Notes: generated from the letters alone by a model not told the origin. A stretch of DNA of 64,000 nt from Dysidea avara (GCF_963678975.1 NC_089272.1:43963391-44027390); one strand, 5' to 3'; positions 1 through 11,679 are shown, numbered from the stretch's first letter. Made by a program: numbers and translations.

Positions 1-926
1 AGCTCCATAGTTTGAAATATCCACCTAATGTACTAACATTATGCTGGCATATGTGATGCTGGCCGACAACAGTAAAAAATTATTCCTAAATAATAGCATT
101 GCTTTGTGATGGCTTTAAGAGGCTGGTCTTCAATCATAACAGGAGGATATACTGACTTCCTTTTGTTGTGCTTGGAAGAGAATCATATCACACTTGGTTT
201 GCTAATGTTACACAGCATCTTGCTCTGGAAAATCCACTTAAAAATAAGTCATGTGATAACTTCTTCTACCTGATACCTTCTTCTTCTACCTACTTCCTCT
301 TGATTCTTCTTAACCAATACTGCCAAGGCACCATGAAACTATTGCAAGGCTGATTCTGGTCAATTGTTTGTGAAAAGGTGCTAACCTTCATGATCCCTAA
401 TATACAGTACTATACTGTATGAGTTGTATGTTAGATAATTTATGCTGTTAGCTTATAATACTACAAATGTTTTGTGCTTAGTATAAGTATGTATTATATA
501 CAATAACCACTGTTATTTTTTGTCATGTATAGATAGCTAAGAGAAGTTCAGTTTGGCATCCTGAAAATTCAATCAATCTGTCCACGCAGCTTTTCCAATC
601 ATACTCATCAGTTACTTGTATGCTATTAGCTGTATATCACTCAAAAATAGACACCCTTTTGTATAATTTCATGGTAAACATGTACGTAGTTCAATTTGTA
701 ATTGAATATTAGTTAAAATGATTTGTGCACAGTTCAACCTTCCAGAAGCAAGTCAATTGTTTTACAAGCTACCACTTCAATTAAAGGTGTGTTGATTTGT
801 TGACTTTTACAAATAATATTATGCTACAGTAGCTGCTTTCCTACAAGCTAAATACTACTTAGATACTGTATAACGTAGTGTTATGCTGTATGTAATAGTT
901 GGTTTGTGTGTAGTGGGTGTGTGTAT
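1..926 (+). other. Intron of first receptor gene (no exon seen)
   Basis: I see no convincing exon here. From about 440 onward the sequence matches 58760-59500: both contain the same stretch beginning CATGTATAGATAGCTA and later TTCAACCTTCCAGAAGCAAG. At 58.8 kb this sequence lies downstream of an FN3 exon, so this part of the window is inferred to be the intron before the transmembrane exon of a paralogous receptor gene whose 5' exons lie outside the window. Confidence 0.5.
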
Positions 927-1383
927 TAGGGATCCGCCGATTATGCTCATTATTTTACCTATTATGCTATGCTGCACTGCTCAAAAATTTACCTATTATG
1001 CTTAAATTAATGCTCAATATTTACCTATTATGCTCAAATTATGCTCAATATTTTTACTTCAGTTCCCATGTTTTTCTAATAACTTTGCACTTTATGGAAA
1101 AGCAGTAAGTGGTGGAAGCACAGACTGTAAATCCTTGCTTGTCAAAATGCATGTCACAGAAAAGATCGATATACTCTAATAGAACAGTCTGCTACCTGAT
1201 AATTTTATTAGCGTTACTGACTGTTCTATTAGAGTATATCGATCTTTTTGTCGGATATGTATTTTGATAAGCAAGAATTTATAGCATTTCACAAATATTC
1301 TTCCTATTATGCTAGCATTATGCTCAATGCTTTCAGGCACCTATTATGCTCATTATTATGCCAGCATAATCGGCGGGTCTCTA
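927..1383. mobile_element. hAT-type MITE, 457 bp, with 8-bp target duplication
   Basis: Terminal inverted repeats read TAGGGATCCGCCGATTATG on the left and TAGAGACCCGCCGATTATG on the reverse complement of the right end. The element is flanked by an exact 8-bp direct repeat, GTGTGTAT, at 919-926 and 1384-1391. An 8-bp duplication and TAGGG-type ends are typical of the hAT superfamily. There is no coding capacity. Subterminal CTATTATGCT repeats occur on both sides. An inner inverted pair of the CTATTAGAGTAT motif occupies about 1164-1250. The paralogous intron at 59520-59560 lacks the insertion. Confidence 0.88.
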
Positions 1384-1512
1384 GTGTGTATGCTTGTGTG
1401 TGTACGTGCATGTGTGTGTGAACCAAGCACCTAGTATCATAAGTACAATACATACACTCATAACTAAAAGGTTTACTGACCAATTCACGTTTCTCATCAT
1501 AATCACTAATAG

Positions 1513-1668
1513 ATGATGACAGTGAATCAGATGATGATGGGAACACAACTTTGATCATTGTATTCACTATTATCATTGTCCTCCTCATAATATCATTGGT
1601 AATAACTGTTGTCATTATTGTTTGGTTGTGTGTGGAGCGTTATCACATACTACAGCACAAAACCTCTG
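1513..1668 (+). CDS. Receptor exon: acidic juxtamembrane stretch and transmembrane helix
   Basis: This is the penultimate exon of a single-pass membrane protein. It follows an AG acceptor at 1511-1512 and ends at a GTAAG donor (1669), giving a phase-1 to phase-1 exon of 156 bp. The translation starts with an acidic linker (DDSESDDDGNTT), followed by about 25 strongly hydrophobic residues rich in Ile, Val and Leu, then a short basic cytoplasmic start (ERYHILQHKTS). The exon at 11539-11679 is a paralogue with the same phase and layout, and the family probably matches the Ig/FN3 gene at 51-57 kb. The upstream extracellular exons are not in the window. Specific ligand or function cannot be inferred. 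An overlapping minus-strand open frame is a shadow. Confidence 0.72.
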
Positions 1669-1723
1669 GTAAGATGTATAAACACAAGTGAACAATTAGC
1701 CATGACTTTTGTGTTTACTGTAG

Positions 1724-1926
1724 AAGTTAAAACTCCTGTGAACCAGCAGCAGTTAAACACAGACACAATCAAGATGCAGTCACCTCCAGCTTATGTTCCA
1801 GTAGGTCAAGACAATGATCCAATTTCTTCCATAGTACCACAATATGATACTGTACAAGTTCCTTCTGATTATCACAATGTACCAATGATGGCTAATCCAG
1901 CTTATCTGACCCATAAGAACATCTGA
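1724..1926 (+). CDS. Receptor last exon: cytoplasmic tail and stop codon
   Basis: This exon follows a TAG acceptor at 1721-1723, continues the phase of the transmembrane exon, and ends at TGA 1924-1926. It encodes a tail of about 67 residues containing several proline and tyrosine motifs: PPAYVPV, VPQYDTVQV, PSDYHNVP and NPAYL. The spaced tyrosines followed by hydrophobic residues resemble phosphotyrosine or SH2-docking sites, which suggests a signalling receptor; this is inference from motif spacing alone. The matching exon of the paralogue at 11742-11869 has a shorter tail with a single such tyrosine and an NPAVL motif. The intron between the two exons is only 55 bp. Confidence 0.72.
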
Positions 1927-2274
1927 AGTGCTACCACATGTATCCAGTACATCACACCTTTCACAAAATATAATGTATCACTTTGCAGTAGTGCTGTATA
2001 CATGCAAACCTTTTTTACAGCTTGTGCACTCATGAGATTGACATGTACTACATATTATAGATGGTCTTCTGATCATTACAGTAAAAATATACCATCAGTG
2101 ATTGCAATAAGTTAGCACAAATACCACATACGGTTTACTAGGTACAAATACCACTGCTACAAATATTACTGTGTTGTATAGAATATGTTCCAAACTAAAT
2201 AAGAAGCCAAAATTTTCAAGTTGTGGCAAGTTTTTCTCAAAAATACAACAAATTTTATGTAATGTACCAAAAAA
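1927..2274 (+). other. Presumed 3' UTR and spacer
   Basis: The sequence follows the receptor stop codon. It has no further open frame of note. A canonical AATAAA is not obvious; AATATA-like and AATGTA-like AT-rich words occur near 1965-1975. The rest is unremarkable AT-rich spacer. Confidence 0.4.
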
Positions 2275-3009
2275 TTACCCTTGTTAGGAAGCATGGTTCC
2301 TACACGTGTAGAGTTACATTAAGAAATTTTGTAGGAAATATTCCCACACTGTTGAATTTTGTAAGAAAGATTCCTACTAGGCATGAGGCTATTATGCTCC
2401 AAAAATTGAACATTATGCTTTTGAGCAATGCTCAAAAATCACCTATTATGCTTTTGAGAATTGCCCATTATTCTCTAAATTATGCCACCATAATCGGCTA
2501 ATAATGCCAGTTTATTGTTGTATTGGACCATTTTCATTGATGTTTAAGCTTCAAATTCTTTAGCTGGTTGCTGTATTAGAGAATTTCATTTCAATGTGAT
2601 TCAGTTACTGTTCTATTAGAATTTTTGACTGCTCTATTAGAGTATCTCGATCTTGTTAAACTGAATTGTGCAATCTGCAGATTTTCCTACAGTTAAAGCT
2701 TTATAATCACCTCAAAATGCTAACATAATTCCTGATTCCCACACATACCTATTATGCCCGAAATTATACCGGCATAATCGCCGCATCCCTAATTCCTACA
2801 CATGGCACAATGTGTAGGACATTTTGGGAACATTTTTAGGAACAATTCTTACACTCATTGGAATTATTAGGATGTCTTACACTTTGCTCAATGTGTAGGT
2901 AGGAATCTTTCTTACAAAATTCAACAGTACGGGAATATTTCCTACAAAATTCTGCAAAAATTCTCAAAAACTCTACACATGTAGGAACTATGTTCCTACA
3001 CAAGTGTAA
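2275..3009. mobile_element. Inverted-repeat DNA element, split by a hAT MITE
   Basis: The left arm (about 2275-2377) and right arm (about 2895-3009) are inverted copies. Both contain TTCCTACA(C/T)GTGTAGAG near the outer end and the AGATTCCTAC / GTAGGAATCT words at the inner end. The outer ends read TTACCCTTG and, reverse-complemented, TTACACTTG. The element has no coding potential. A hAT-type MITE (2378-2791) sits inside it. Superfamily is not assigned because no clear target duplication was found for the outer element. Confidence 0.65.
2378..2791. mobile_element. hAT-type MITE, 414 bp, nested insertion
   Basis: The ends read TAGGCATGAGGCTATTATGC on the left and TAGGGATGCGGCGATTATGC on the reverse complement of the right. 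An exact 8-bp duplication, ATTCCTAC, flanks it at 2370-2377 and 2792-2799. It is a second member of the family at 927-1383. It carries two internal CTATTAGA motifs at about 2605-2655 and no coding sequence. Confidence 0.86.
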
Positions 3010-3069
3010 AAGTCCTTCCTGCACTTTACCCCAAAATTATACTTTAGAATATGTTATAGGACATATAAT

Positions 3070-3500
3070 GAAACCTGTCTTAACGGTTACCATTGTAGGG
3101 AGGCCCCCTCTAAAACTCCAACTTTAATTCCCCATGTGAGAAGCAATTTACTTGTCTAAATCAGCCACCTTTCTTACAGGGGCGGAGGAGGCACCTTGGG
3201 GAGTGGGTTGGTGATGCCATGGCCTAGCTGTAAGTTGAAAATAAAGGCAACTGCCTGCTGACAATAGCTGCCCTCCACCAACCATATCTTCTTATTTATA
3301 GCTACCTTGCTACACTGCTTCTCTGAAGAATACTGTGACTGCTCTATTAGAGTATCTCGAATCATTGTTGCTATTGAGCTAGGCTCTCAATGACAGCTAT
3401 AGATAATATTAGGGGGGATAAGCCCCTCCATAATCTTTTTGACAGGGGATACATCCCCCTTTACCCCCCCCCCCCCCCCCCCCCCACCTTATTATATATT
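3070..3500. repeat. Dispersed repeat related to the interior of the 56.3-kb hAT MITE, plus poly-C tract
   Basis: The stretch around 3255-3361 (ACCAACCATATCTTCTTAT, then GAAGAATACTGTGACTGC, then the CTATTAGAGTATCTCGA motif) closely matches 56375-56450 inside a hAT MITE. Ends and target duplication were not resolved. A run of 22 cytosines lies at 3464-3485. Confidence 0.6.
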
Positions 3501-4470
3501 AAAGCTACAAAATTTTGTCCAGTTCAGACAAGTTCCATACTGGCACAACCATACTAAGCTACTTTCTTTATTATCTTGTAATAATTATGTAGATTAATGA
3601 CCAGTATTTGGCAGTGAGGTTCACAGAACATCACATCAATGCAAGCTATTAGGCGGGGGTCTTAAGAGGTATAGGTAACCCCACACATTTGACAAACTTT
3701 AAATACAGTAGTTTAAGAGTAGTCTTAATTTGCAAATATCCAATCGCAAGATAAATTATGGTCTTCATTAAATATATAATAATTATGCGCAGCAGTTTTA
3801 TAGGCATCAGGTACAGTGGTGAGTTTCATAAGTGGCTTTATAGTGTAAAATGTGACATGTACATACAGTGTATATGGCATGCACAGGATAAGTACTATTC
3901 AGTATGAAAACTTGCAATCATAGTATACCATGGGCATACTTACTAGGAGATTTCTGTAAATAGCCAAATGCACTTAGAGAAATAAATTTAATGTGACTGT
4001 TCTATTAGAGTATTTTGTGATTGCAATGTGACGGAATAAAGGTATAAATTTACATGTAAGAAGGGATTTGGGAAAGGTACCCCTCATTGCTGCTAACATA
4101 CCTAGCAATGATCATGGTGAGTTATATTACCTGTTTTTATAGTGTATTTCGTTATATTACTTATATTAGTTACCACAAAAGTAATAATTTATGTAACATG
4201 TTACATAAGTAACGCGTTACTCCCAACACTGGGTGTGAGACATACACCTACAAAAAAAACAATATTAATACAGACACATAATTCAGTTACAACTCAAGTA
4301 CTGTACTTTTGCATGCAAACTAATCTTATTCCATACATACATGAGTGCTTTGCATGCTAATTGTACGCGTGTGTAAGTATGTGAGTGAATCTGTAGTGGG
4401 TCTATATATTACAATAGTGTCGGTGTGTGTGTACTGTGCGTTTGATGCTGCATGTGCACATGCCTGTTAG
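3500..4470. other. Spacer without recognisable gene
   Basis: AT-rich sequence. One isolated CTATTAGAGTAT motif occurs at about 3994-4012. The short open frames show no family resemblance. Confidence 0.5.
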
Positions 4471-4473
4471 TGT

Positions 4474-4474
<1 letters not shown>

Positions 4475-4558
<84 letters not shown>
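4475..4558. repeat. (GT)n microsatellite, 84 bp
   Basis: An uninterrupted GT dinucleotide run. It produces a spurious His-Thr repeat frame on the minus strand. More diffuse GT-rich sequence follows at 4760-4805. Confidence 0.97.
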
Positions 4559-4561
<3 letters not shown>

Positions 4562-5409
4562 CTAAAGAAGCAAATGCTCAATTGTCCATGTCTCATATAG
4601 CAGTTAGGGACTTCGGGTTGGACACCTTCACCTGTGAAACATGGTACAGCCTCCTGTGGGTTACTAGTCCTGCCCCAGGAGGGAATGCCTATGCTGACTC
4701 GTAGCACCTGAGTAGCACACAGGCACTGGGCAGCATGACTGTGTAGCGGCAGCTGAAGGCTTTTGTGTGTGTGTTTGTGTGTGTACATGTGTGTATATGT
4801 GTGTGGTATAGTATTGTGTGCATATACATGTAGTTGTCAAAATGACAGTGCAGTTATAGAACATCACAAGTTAACAAAACATATAAGGTACATGGATGGT
4901 GAAACACTTACAGTGGTGAATAAACATAGAGATATATCATAAATTAGTATTACTTTACATACACGGTAGCAGTCATACTCGGACATACAAGACTTCTCTT
5001 TTAGTACTGTGAGATAATAGTAAGCACATGGGTGTAGTCAGTCGTGTTTTATAACATAACATTACACACATTTTTTTATGTATAACATATACAAGTTTGG
5101 GCACACCCACTATACATTATCAATACAAACTAGACAATGCATACATGCTACATGTCAAGAAATAGAAAATTTTGAATTGATGGCTGTATTATAATTACAC
5201 TATACAGTGTTGGGTCTCGTGTCCACCACAACTGTTGAGCATAACTGTGCAAACACTGCCAAGAACATTAATCACTGTAACCATGTGTTTAATCTCACTG
5301 TACCCCGATGGCACTTGTAAACTTAGGAGAGTGCAGGAATAGCATCTCTGGCTCCCATGAAACTTTTATCTGATACAACCATTATATTATTTAAGTCAAT
5401 TTGACACAT

Positions 5410-5633
5410 CAGGGGCATAGGAAGCATGGGTGTTTGGGCACCCATAAACATTTCCAGTTGCATAACTAACGGGTGTCAGCACACTGTACATTGTACTATA
5501 TATTACTGAAAAAATCGAGATACTCTAAAAGAGCAGTCTATGACCCTAATAAAGCAGTCACCCTCATGACCTTTTTTTTTTTTTGGTCTTTAACGCTGGG
5601 CACCCATAAGTTAAATATCTTTCTACACCCCTG
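5410..5633. mobile_element. Candidate hAT-like MITE
   Basis: The ends are CAGGGGCATAGGAAG and, on the reverse complement of the right end, CAGGGGTGTAGAAAG, with an internal GGGCACCCATAA word near both ends. These resemble hAT terminal repeats. Copy B of the duplication lacks the insertion at the equivalent place (about 16350). Flanking 8-mers (TGACACAT and TACATATA) do not match exactly, so the target duplication is decayed or the boundary is slightly off. It contains two reverse-oriented CTATTAGAG-like motifs at 5515-5565. Confidence 0.6.
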
Positions 5634-5769
5634 TACATATAATAGTTATGACTGTTTGAGTACATTTGCCAACACATGGACACACTACTAAAAAAATAGG
5701 CAGTTCCTGGAAACAAGTATAACATGAGCCAGGACATGTGCCAGGACATGTGTGCACTCTACATGTCAA

Positions 5770-5856
5770 CATGTTTTTCTCATGAGCCAGGACATGTGTG
5801 CACTCTACATGTGAAATGTAGAGTGCACACATGTCCTGGCTCATGAGAAAAACATG
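5770..5856. repeat. Perfect hairpin, 41-bp arms and 5-bp loop
   Basis: The left arm 5770-5810 and right arm 5816-5856 are exact reverse complements around the loop GTGAA. The right arm begins ATGTAGAGTGCACACATG. A third, direct partial copy of the left arm lies just upstream (5726-5767). Copy B of the segmental duplication (about 16440-16480) has only the right-arm sequence, so the left arm arose locally by inverted duplication. Confidence 0.93.
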
Positions 5857-6419
5857 TCAACAGAACACAAACAAGCACATGATGTTACTGTGTGGTTGGA
5901 AGGGGAATTTTGCAAGGACAAGAGATCAGAAAACTCCACATCAGGCAGCTTGAAATACACAGCTTTAAAGAAATCAAGTTATTGTAACACATCAAAGGTA
6001 GTTAAAACACATATGAAATTTTTACTACAAATGCATCGACTGGTCACCATTTAAAGTATGTATTACTCTACTAGCTACAAAAGTACATGTTGATTTCTTA
6101 CCTCTATAGATACAAATCTGAGGAGTATAATAGTATGATGGGTGTTCATATGGGTGGAGAGTGAAAGTGGCAGGGTAGGCACCAGCTAGAATTTAAAATA
6201 AAGGATAACAACTAAAGATTAGGGACAAAATTATAGGTAATTCTGGCTCCTTACTGGCTAAAATCAACACAAATAGTTTAGCAAACTTTACAAGATAATC
6301 CACTCTTGTCATTGCCAAGGCCAAACATTGCCACTCCAAATTGACACAGCACCCAGAGGTAGTAGCTACCTCTCAAAACCAACAGTCTGAGGTGCTACAG
6401 CTTGATCTGAATTGTAGGT

Positions 6420-7420
6420 TGATTGTTTGTGTATGTTATTATGCATGAGGCAGAACATGTGTGGACTCTACACTTTATGTATATCACAAAATACCAATAT
6501 AGTCACATACACATTTAGGGTTGTACATAATGCACTGTGGACTAAATGTGTGTGACTACATGACTGATGGACACCATTATGATGTATGTGTATGCACACA
6601 AATACCATAAAGACATTTTAATCCTTCAGAAAAGGAATGGATTAATACCTGCAATAAGCTTAAAGAACAGGTATATACACTTAAGCAAAAGGTATAGAGA
6701 TGCAGTGGGTGTTTACGCTACAGTATCTTTAATGGTTTCCAGATAAAAGTCTTTAGGAAAAGACTCTACAAAACAAAGGAAACTTAAGAGTTGTGTGCTT
6801 GCATATATTCACATGTTATATATGACATATTGTCGAGCAAGAACATGACATGGTTGCATTTTGTAGAAATCATGGCTAAAATTTTAAAGTAGTCGTGACT
6901 GACCATTGGCTACTGTAAGTATACACCACAAATAGAGCTACGATATTAATAGGCATAGTTGTATACAAAGGCTTGCCTCACATTTTAAGATAAAGAAATA
7001 CAAACACTCTCATAGGAGTAACAGTCGGATTGTGGGTGGGCAATATTATTAATTAATGTAGTTCGCTCACCTCTAACGTACTTGTCACCAATCTTTGTCC
7101 CACACAGATGTTACTGATTGGTTTATCCACCACCGTCATCTGATGGTGGTGGGGTTGGTAGTTGTACAAGGACTCTGTCTGCCGTGGGAAAACCTAACCA
7201 AAATTGTAGGCTGGGACTTAAATTGGGAAGTTATATGTATATTAGATGGGTTGGTGAATATTTTTGAATGGTAAAATGGGATTTTGCAGACTTTTGACAT
7301 AGCTTGGGTGTATCAGGCATCACTTAGTATACAGTGAGGCAGACCCTATTAGAGTCCTCACACTATCACATCCCGACTAGTCAGGATGGAGATGCTGAAT
7401 CATGGGCAGGCGCACACCTG
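6420..7420. other. Spacer without recognisable gene
   Basis: AT-rich intergenic or intronic sequence. I see no exon, repeat array or RNA gene. Confidence 0.5.
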
Positions 7421-7439
7421 CCACCTTGTATTCAGCTGT

Positions 7440-7730
7440 GCCTATACTCACACTTAACTCTGACACAGGATACTGTTTAGGCATATAGGGAAGTATTAGC
7501 ACTGACAGGCTCCTGCCAGACTGCATAGACTGGTAAATTTTTGTTTTTATGTTTTGGGTAGGGTATACTCTGACAAGATACTTTTGCTGGCACGTAGAGG
7601 GTAGCATTAACACTGACAGGCTCCTGCCAGACTGTACATACCCTGTAATACTGGTAGCACTGCTTCTGTCTGTGACTTCGGGTAGCATTAGCACTAACAA
7701 GCTATTGCCAAAATTCACATCGCGCTGTTA
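7440..7730. repeat. Imperfect tandem repeat, about 111-bp period
   Basis: The phrase ACTGACAGGCTCCTGCCAGA occurs at 7501 and again at 7612, preceded in both units by TCTGACA...GATACT at about 7458 and 7569. A degraded third partial unit begins near 7682 (GTAGCATTAGCACTAACAAG). Open frames across it on both strands follow from the repeat and are not supported as genes. Confidence 0.8.
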
Positions 7731-9480
7731 GTACCCACTTATGTGAACATTTCAGACTCACATTACACCTGCAGTGAATAGAAACCACACATGATGATAG
7801 GATTAAAGTACACATTTCCATGTAACCTACAGTGAATCAAAATAATGGATACACAAATTCTTATGGATTTAATTAACTAAAGGTATTATATAGTGTGTCT
7901 TCCCCCCCCTTCCCCCAATTTTTTATGTGACCCCATTGGTGTTACAGCTGCATGCACATGTCTACAGTTACTCATGCATGAGCTGCGGTTATTGTTTGCT
8001 GAACACACTCGGTAATGCCAACCAGTCCTCCCATTTTTGTGCTCTTCTTACTACACACATTGGGTTGCTCAAAGCCTTGACTGGGTGTCGATTCCCTAGG
8101 CATTGTAATTAACTTGCTTGTTTCCTGCAATAACAAACTATACATATAAATACACAACCACATGTATAAAAAAAAAACACATCAGATATAAGGTACGCTA
8201 GTATGCGATCGTGATTTCGTAAACTGGGGGCCCATTTGGTGACAGACAGAGTAACCATTGTACAAACCAATGGGATGGGAGGGAGGGATTCTTCCTTTTG
8301 TCCTCTGTCTGTGGCATGATGGTTCACCCTTAACAACTAACGAGTCACGCTGTTCAAACTAGGAGGCATGTGTTGAACACTGCACATGTGCAAGTTCTAG
8401 TTAATGCTCACTAACATTTCTAACTAATGCGTGCATAATTAATAGCTCTTACATTAACTTGGTTTAAATGTGTATGTAAACCTCATTTTAATAATATATT
8501 GCAAAATAGACAAACAAAAATAGAACTGGAAGGTAAGAAGCCACAGAATGCTATACATCAGAAGCCAACATACGTACTTAATTTCAAACCTTACAAGAGT
8601 AGAGTAACTACAATAACAGAACTCTACTGGACCTGTAAACTGTCAAGTCTCCACAAGTTGCCAGAGGCTCATACAAACTAAAGCAGCCAGAGAGATAATG
8701 GGAAATGAAATCCAGTAGAGGTAAGGAGTGCTTGATGTAGCCACAGTAGTAACAAATGCTGTTATCCTACTGTAGTAATGCAGACTAGTGGGATTTTACT
8801 CAGCAAACCTCACTACAGGTGTATATGCACACACTGTATATTTAACTAGTTTTATATTTGTATGATTGACACAACACTACATGCCTACAGCTGACTGGAT
8901 GTACTAAATCATTTCAAAACAACCATGTGTATCATGTCTGTCCACCCCAACATGTCAACTAAAAGGAAAAGTTTATAAATGAAGGTCGTATTAAATGGTG
9001 CATAGCTTTTTTGTTGCAACTATCCATAATTGGGAAGTACTGTGTCTTTTGATATTATCATGTAGGGCATTCTTATGTGCTATGTGGGTGAAAATTATCA
9101 CTATCAGTCTTGTGTGCTTGAATAGCAGTTATAGGGATTAAAATACGCAGCCACGAACACTACATGTAGCTAACACAAGAAAACATGACAGTATAAATAA
9201 GCTGAGAAATCACTTTCTATAATGTTCAATTCTTCATAGATAATACAGTAACATGCCAATAATTAGGTATGCAAATAAAAAAATAAATTACTCAGTCATT
9301 ATATACGTAAAGCAAGTGATTAGAAATGTCAGAGGGTAGAATACCTTACTGCTATGAATAACATTAAACAACTGTAGGTGGCACACCACAACCTTGAATT
9401 TCTTTACCTAAATCAAAGTTTCTTATTACCACTATTACCAGATGGTTAATGTACTTATATTACAGACACTTTCAATAGTT
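7730..9480. other. Spacer without recognisable gene
   Basis: No supported coding exon, RNA gene or structured repeat was seen. Short open frames have no domain signature. Confidence 0.5.
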
Positions 9481-10390
9481 CTCTGAGATGTCCAGGTCAG
9501 TTTAGCAACTAAGGGATGCTTTAGAACTCAGTTCCACAAGTGTTTTCGTTTTTTAAGTGTCCACAGTAACAGCTCCAATGCCATAACACACACATTTATA
9601 TGGTGGTTTCATTTGAATAACTTTAACTTTACCTATGACTACAATAATACCAATAGAGCCAGAGGTGTTGCCCAAACATTACTGGAAAGTATTTACTGGA
9701 TTACAAATGCAGACACATGTAAACAACACAGATAACAGCAACTCTTTGTTGGCAAGGTATTATTCATGCATGGTAACATACAGACTTCACACATTTACAG
9801 ATTTTGTAGACATCTGTAACAGTGAATGTTTGAAATCTTGCTGTTTATAATACGTATACACATGGAGTTCAAACTGCTGTTCAAACTGGGACTGGAATTA
9901 ACAAAGTGAAATTTTAACCTCTGAAGGTTCTTGCAAGAAATCCACTGAAGCTTCGTTGGTTAGTGATCAAAAGTGATGAGTGTATGCCCATATGGTCTAA
10001 CACTTTGTTGCAGCTGTAGGACAGGCTCTAGTACAACTAAATATACCAAAATTAGTCAAGGTGAGTTGCATGCTTTCAGGAACATGGCTTTTTGACTGAT
10101 TAGACATGCCAGCATCCATGAGTTTGGAAGAACCTTCTAAGGCTACAAACACTGTGAAGCTTTGTTCCAGCCCTGTTGCAATCATCATAATGTGCTTCTG
10201 CAGGCTTTTAATGGTGTACAGTTATTCAGTGATGATTCTATAGCAAATACGTTAAGCACTGTTGTGGTTGAATTTAATTGTGGCAGTTTAGAGGTCTATA
10301 CATGTACATTTAAAACCACTGAGCTTTGCTGTACTCCTGATGTCAAAATTTACATGCCAACTCACCTCAAAGGTAACATGTTTCATAACA
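9480..10390 (+). repeat. Segmental duplication copy A, second block; possible degenerate extracellular exon
   Basis: This block is homologous to 16950-17505; both begin with ATGCCATAACACACACATTTA. Within it, 10204-10374 reads through a possible exon between a TTCTGCAG acceptor and an AAAG/GTAACA donor, with a Cys pair in the context NCGSLEVYTCTF that faintly resembles the end of an Ig-like domain. The corresponding stretch in the other copy does not keep an equivalent frame through to the end. Its position upstream of the transmembrane exon at 11539 fits an extracellular exon, but the support is weak. Confidence 0.45.
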
Positions 10391-11270
10391 GGTACATCAA
10401 AACACATGATAGCCTGAGGTCTAATATCATTTGGAATATTATTATAGTATGCATGGTATGTTTTTATCTCTAGATAACTGAAATATATGTACTAGTAGCA
10501 TTGAACCAATCACAGTAGGCCATGTGTACATGCAAATCTCCTTGAGAAAAGTGAAATATCCCTTGAAAATTTTGAATGGTGACAATTTGTGTACTTTTAC
10601 CCTGTTCATACTGGATACCAAATGATTGTTATGTTAGAGTAATTGAATGTTCTATTAATGTAGTTGACTCATTTATTATTACTATTCAATTCCTGTTTAA
10701 TAATTTGATATTTGAAAGTGTGCGTACCCTGTAGTTTGTGTATTTGTGGAAGTACTGATATGTGTTTGTGTGTATGATGTATTCCTGCACCTCGCACATG
10801 TCAAGTAGTGAAATTCAGTGTGGTGATTTTGAGTACATGTGGTTTAGTATGTACCCTGTACTACGTGTAATAACGTATTTAAAACTTAACGATAAAGTTT
10901 AATTTGTAGTTTTATATCTGTTATTTATGCACATAATACGTATAACAATATCTCATAATTAGGAGTGCTCTATTAGAATGTTTTGTGCATGTGCTCAATT
11001 ACGTAGCTGGTTATCCAGAAGTGATTCTCTTGATATAGACATCCACCAAGTACAAATGGGTGTTGTGGACAAATCATTTAATACCTTATACAGGGTTATG
11101 GTGGATTACCTTTCACCCATTGTAATTTAACTACGTAAGTTGTGAGGGTGTATATAATAATATAACTGTATGAAAGTGATATTGTATGATTGTTCTTGTA
11201 GGTGAGATAGTTAATATGCTCTGTGTTAATATATCTACTAACTAAAGCTAAAAATGACATGTCCATCAAA
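10390..11270. other. Presumed intron or spacer
   Basis: No exon was recognised. A degraded CTATTAGA motif lies at 10967-10976. The sequence leads to the transmembrane exon at 11539. Confidence 0.45.
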
Positions 11271-11271
11271 A

Positions 11272-11390
11272 AAGCAATGGCTTTGAAATTAAAGGTGAAA
11301 TGGCTGCAATGACAATGTCAACATTTCATTATTGTAAATTGTCGCTGCAGCCATTTGATAGTGGCCACCTTTAATTTTACGACACACATT
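11272..11390. repeat. Short inverted repeat, diverged member of the GGCCGCCACCTT hairpin family
   Basis: The arms share AAATTAAAGGTG and AATGGCTGCAATGACAATG on the left, and their complements on the right (CATTGTCGCTGCAGCCATT, CACCTTTAATTTTA). The right arm in reverse complement resembles GTGAAATC(C/A)AAGGTGGC...AAATGGCTG of the elements at 17.7, 44.5 and 60.2 kb. Confidence 0.5.
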
Positions 11391-11538
11391 CTTCTTACAA
11401 AGTAAAATTTGATGACAAGGTAGAACTATGTGAATGAATTATACCCACCAAAGTAACCCATGAAAAGTGTAAACTACATCACTACCATGCTTTGCTTACT
11501 GTAAAAACTACCTGTCATAGTGTTGCTTTGTGTACTAG

Positions 11539-11679
11539 GTGGCAGTGACTCTGATGATCAGTGAAGGACGGCAATCATCATTGTAATTGTTTGTCTGGTA
11601 GTAATAATAATAATAGCTGTTGCTATCATCACCTGGGCCTGTGTTAAACATCGCTACAAGATAACATTTGGCACATGTG
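11539..11679 (+). pseudogene. Paralogous receptor transmembrane exon with in-frame stop
   Basis: This exon has the same acceptor phase (two leading bases, GT) and donor phase (one trailing G before GTAAGC) as 1513-1668. The translation reads GGSDSDDQ, then TGA at 11562-11564, then a long Ile/Val transmembrane helix and a short basic start (KHRYK). The acidic linker and helix match the first gene's exon in position. The TGA lies between linker and helix, so a standard reading would give a truncated, non-anchored product. It could be a real pseudogene, a soluble allelic form or a sequencing error. The helix itself and both splice sites are intact, which argues for recent inactivation. Confidence 0.68.

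Larger units (their letters stand above)
5200..6420. repeat. Segmental duplication copy A, first block
   Basis: This block is homologous and collinear with 15900-16940. Shared landmarks include CAACTGTTGAGCATAACT near the left end, TGTCCTGGCTCATGA / TGTTCTGGCTCATGA in the middle, and the GAGGAGTATA(A/G)TAGTA(T/C)GA segment near 6120 and 16680. Divergence is substantial, with lineage-specific insertions on each side (a hAT-like element at 5410-5633 in this copy, a TA-flanked MITE at 16082-16326 in the other). No coding exon is evident. Confidence 0.75.

Noticed and set aside
1307-1615. Minus-strand 102-codon frame
   Set aside because: It is antisense to a hAT MITE end and to the transmembrane exon; no independent support.
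4402-4788. His-Thr-rich protein on the minus strand
   Set aside because: It is a read-through of the GT microsatellite with no splice or domain support.
7377-7731. Overlapping open frames on both strands
   Set aside because: They follow from the 111-bp tandem repeat; no domain or splice signals.
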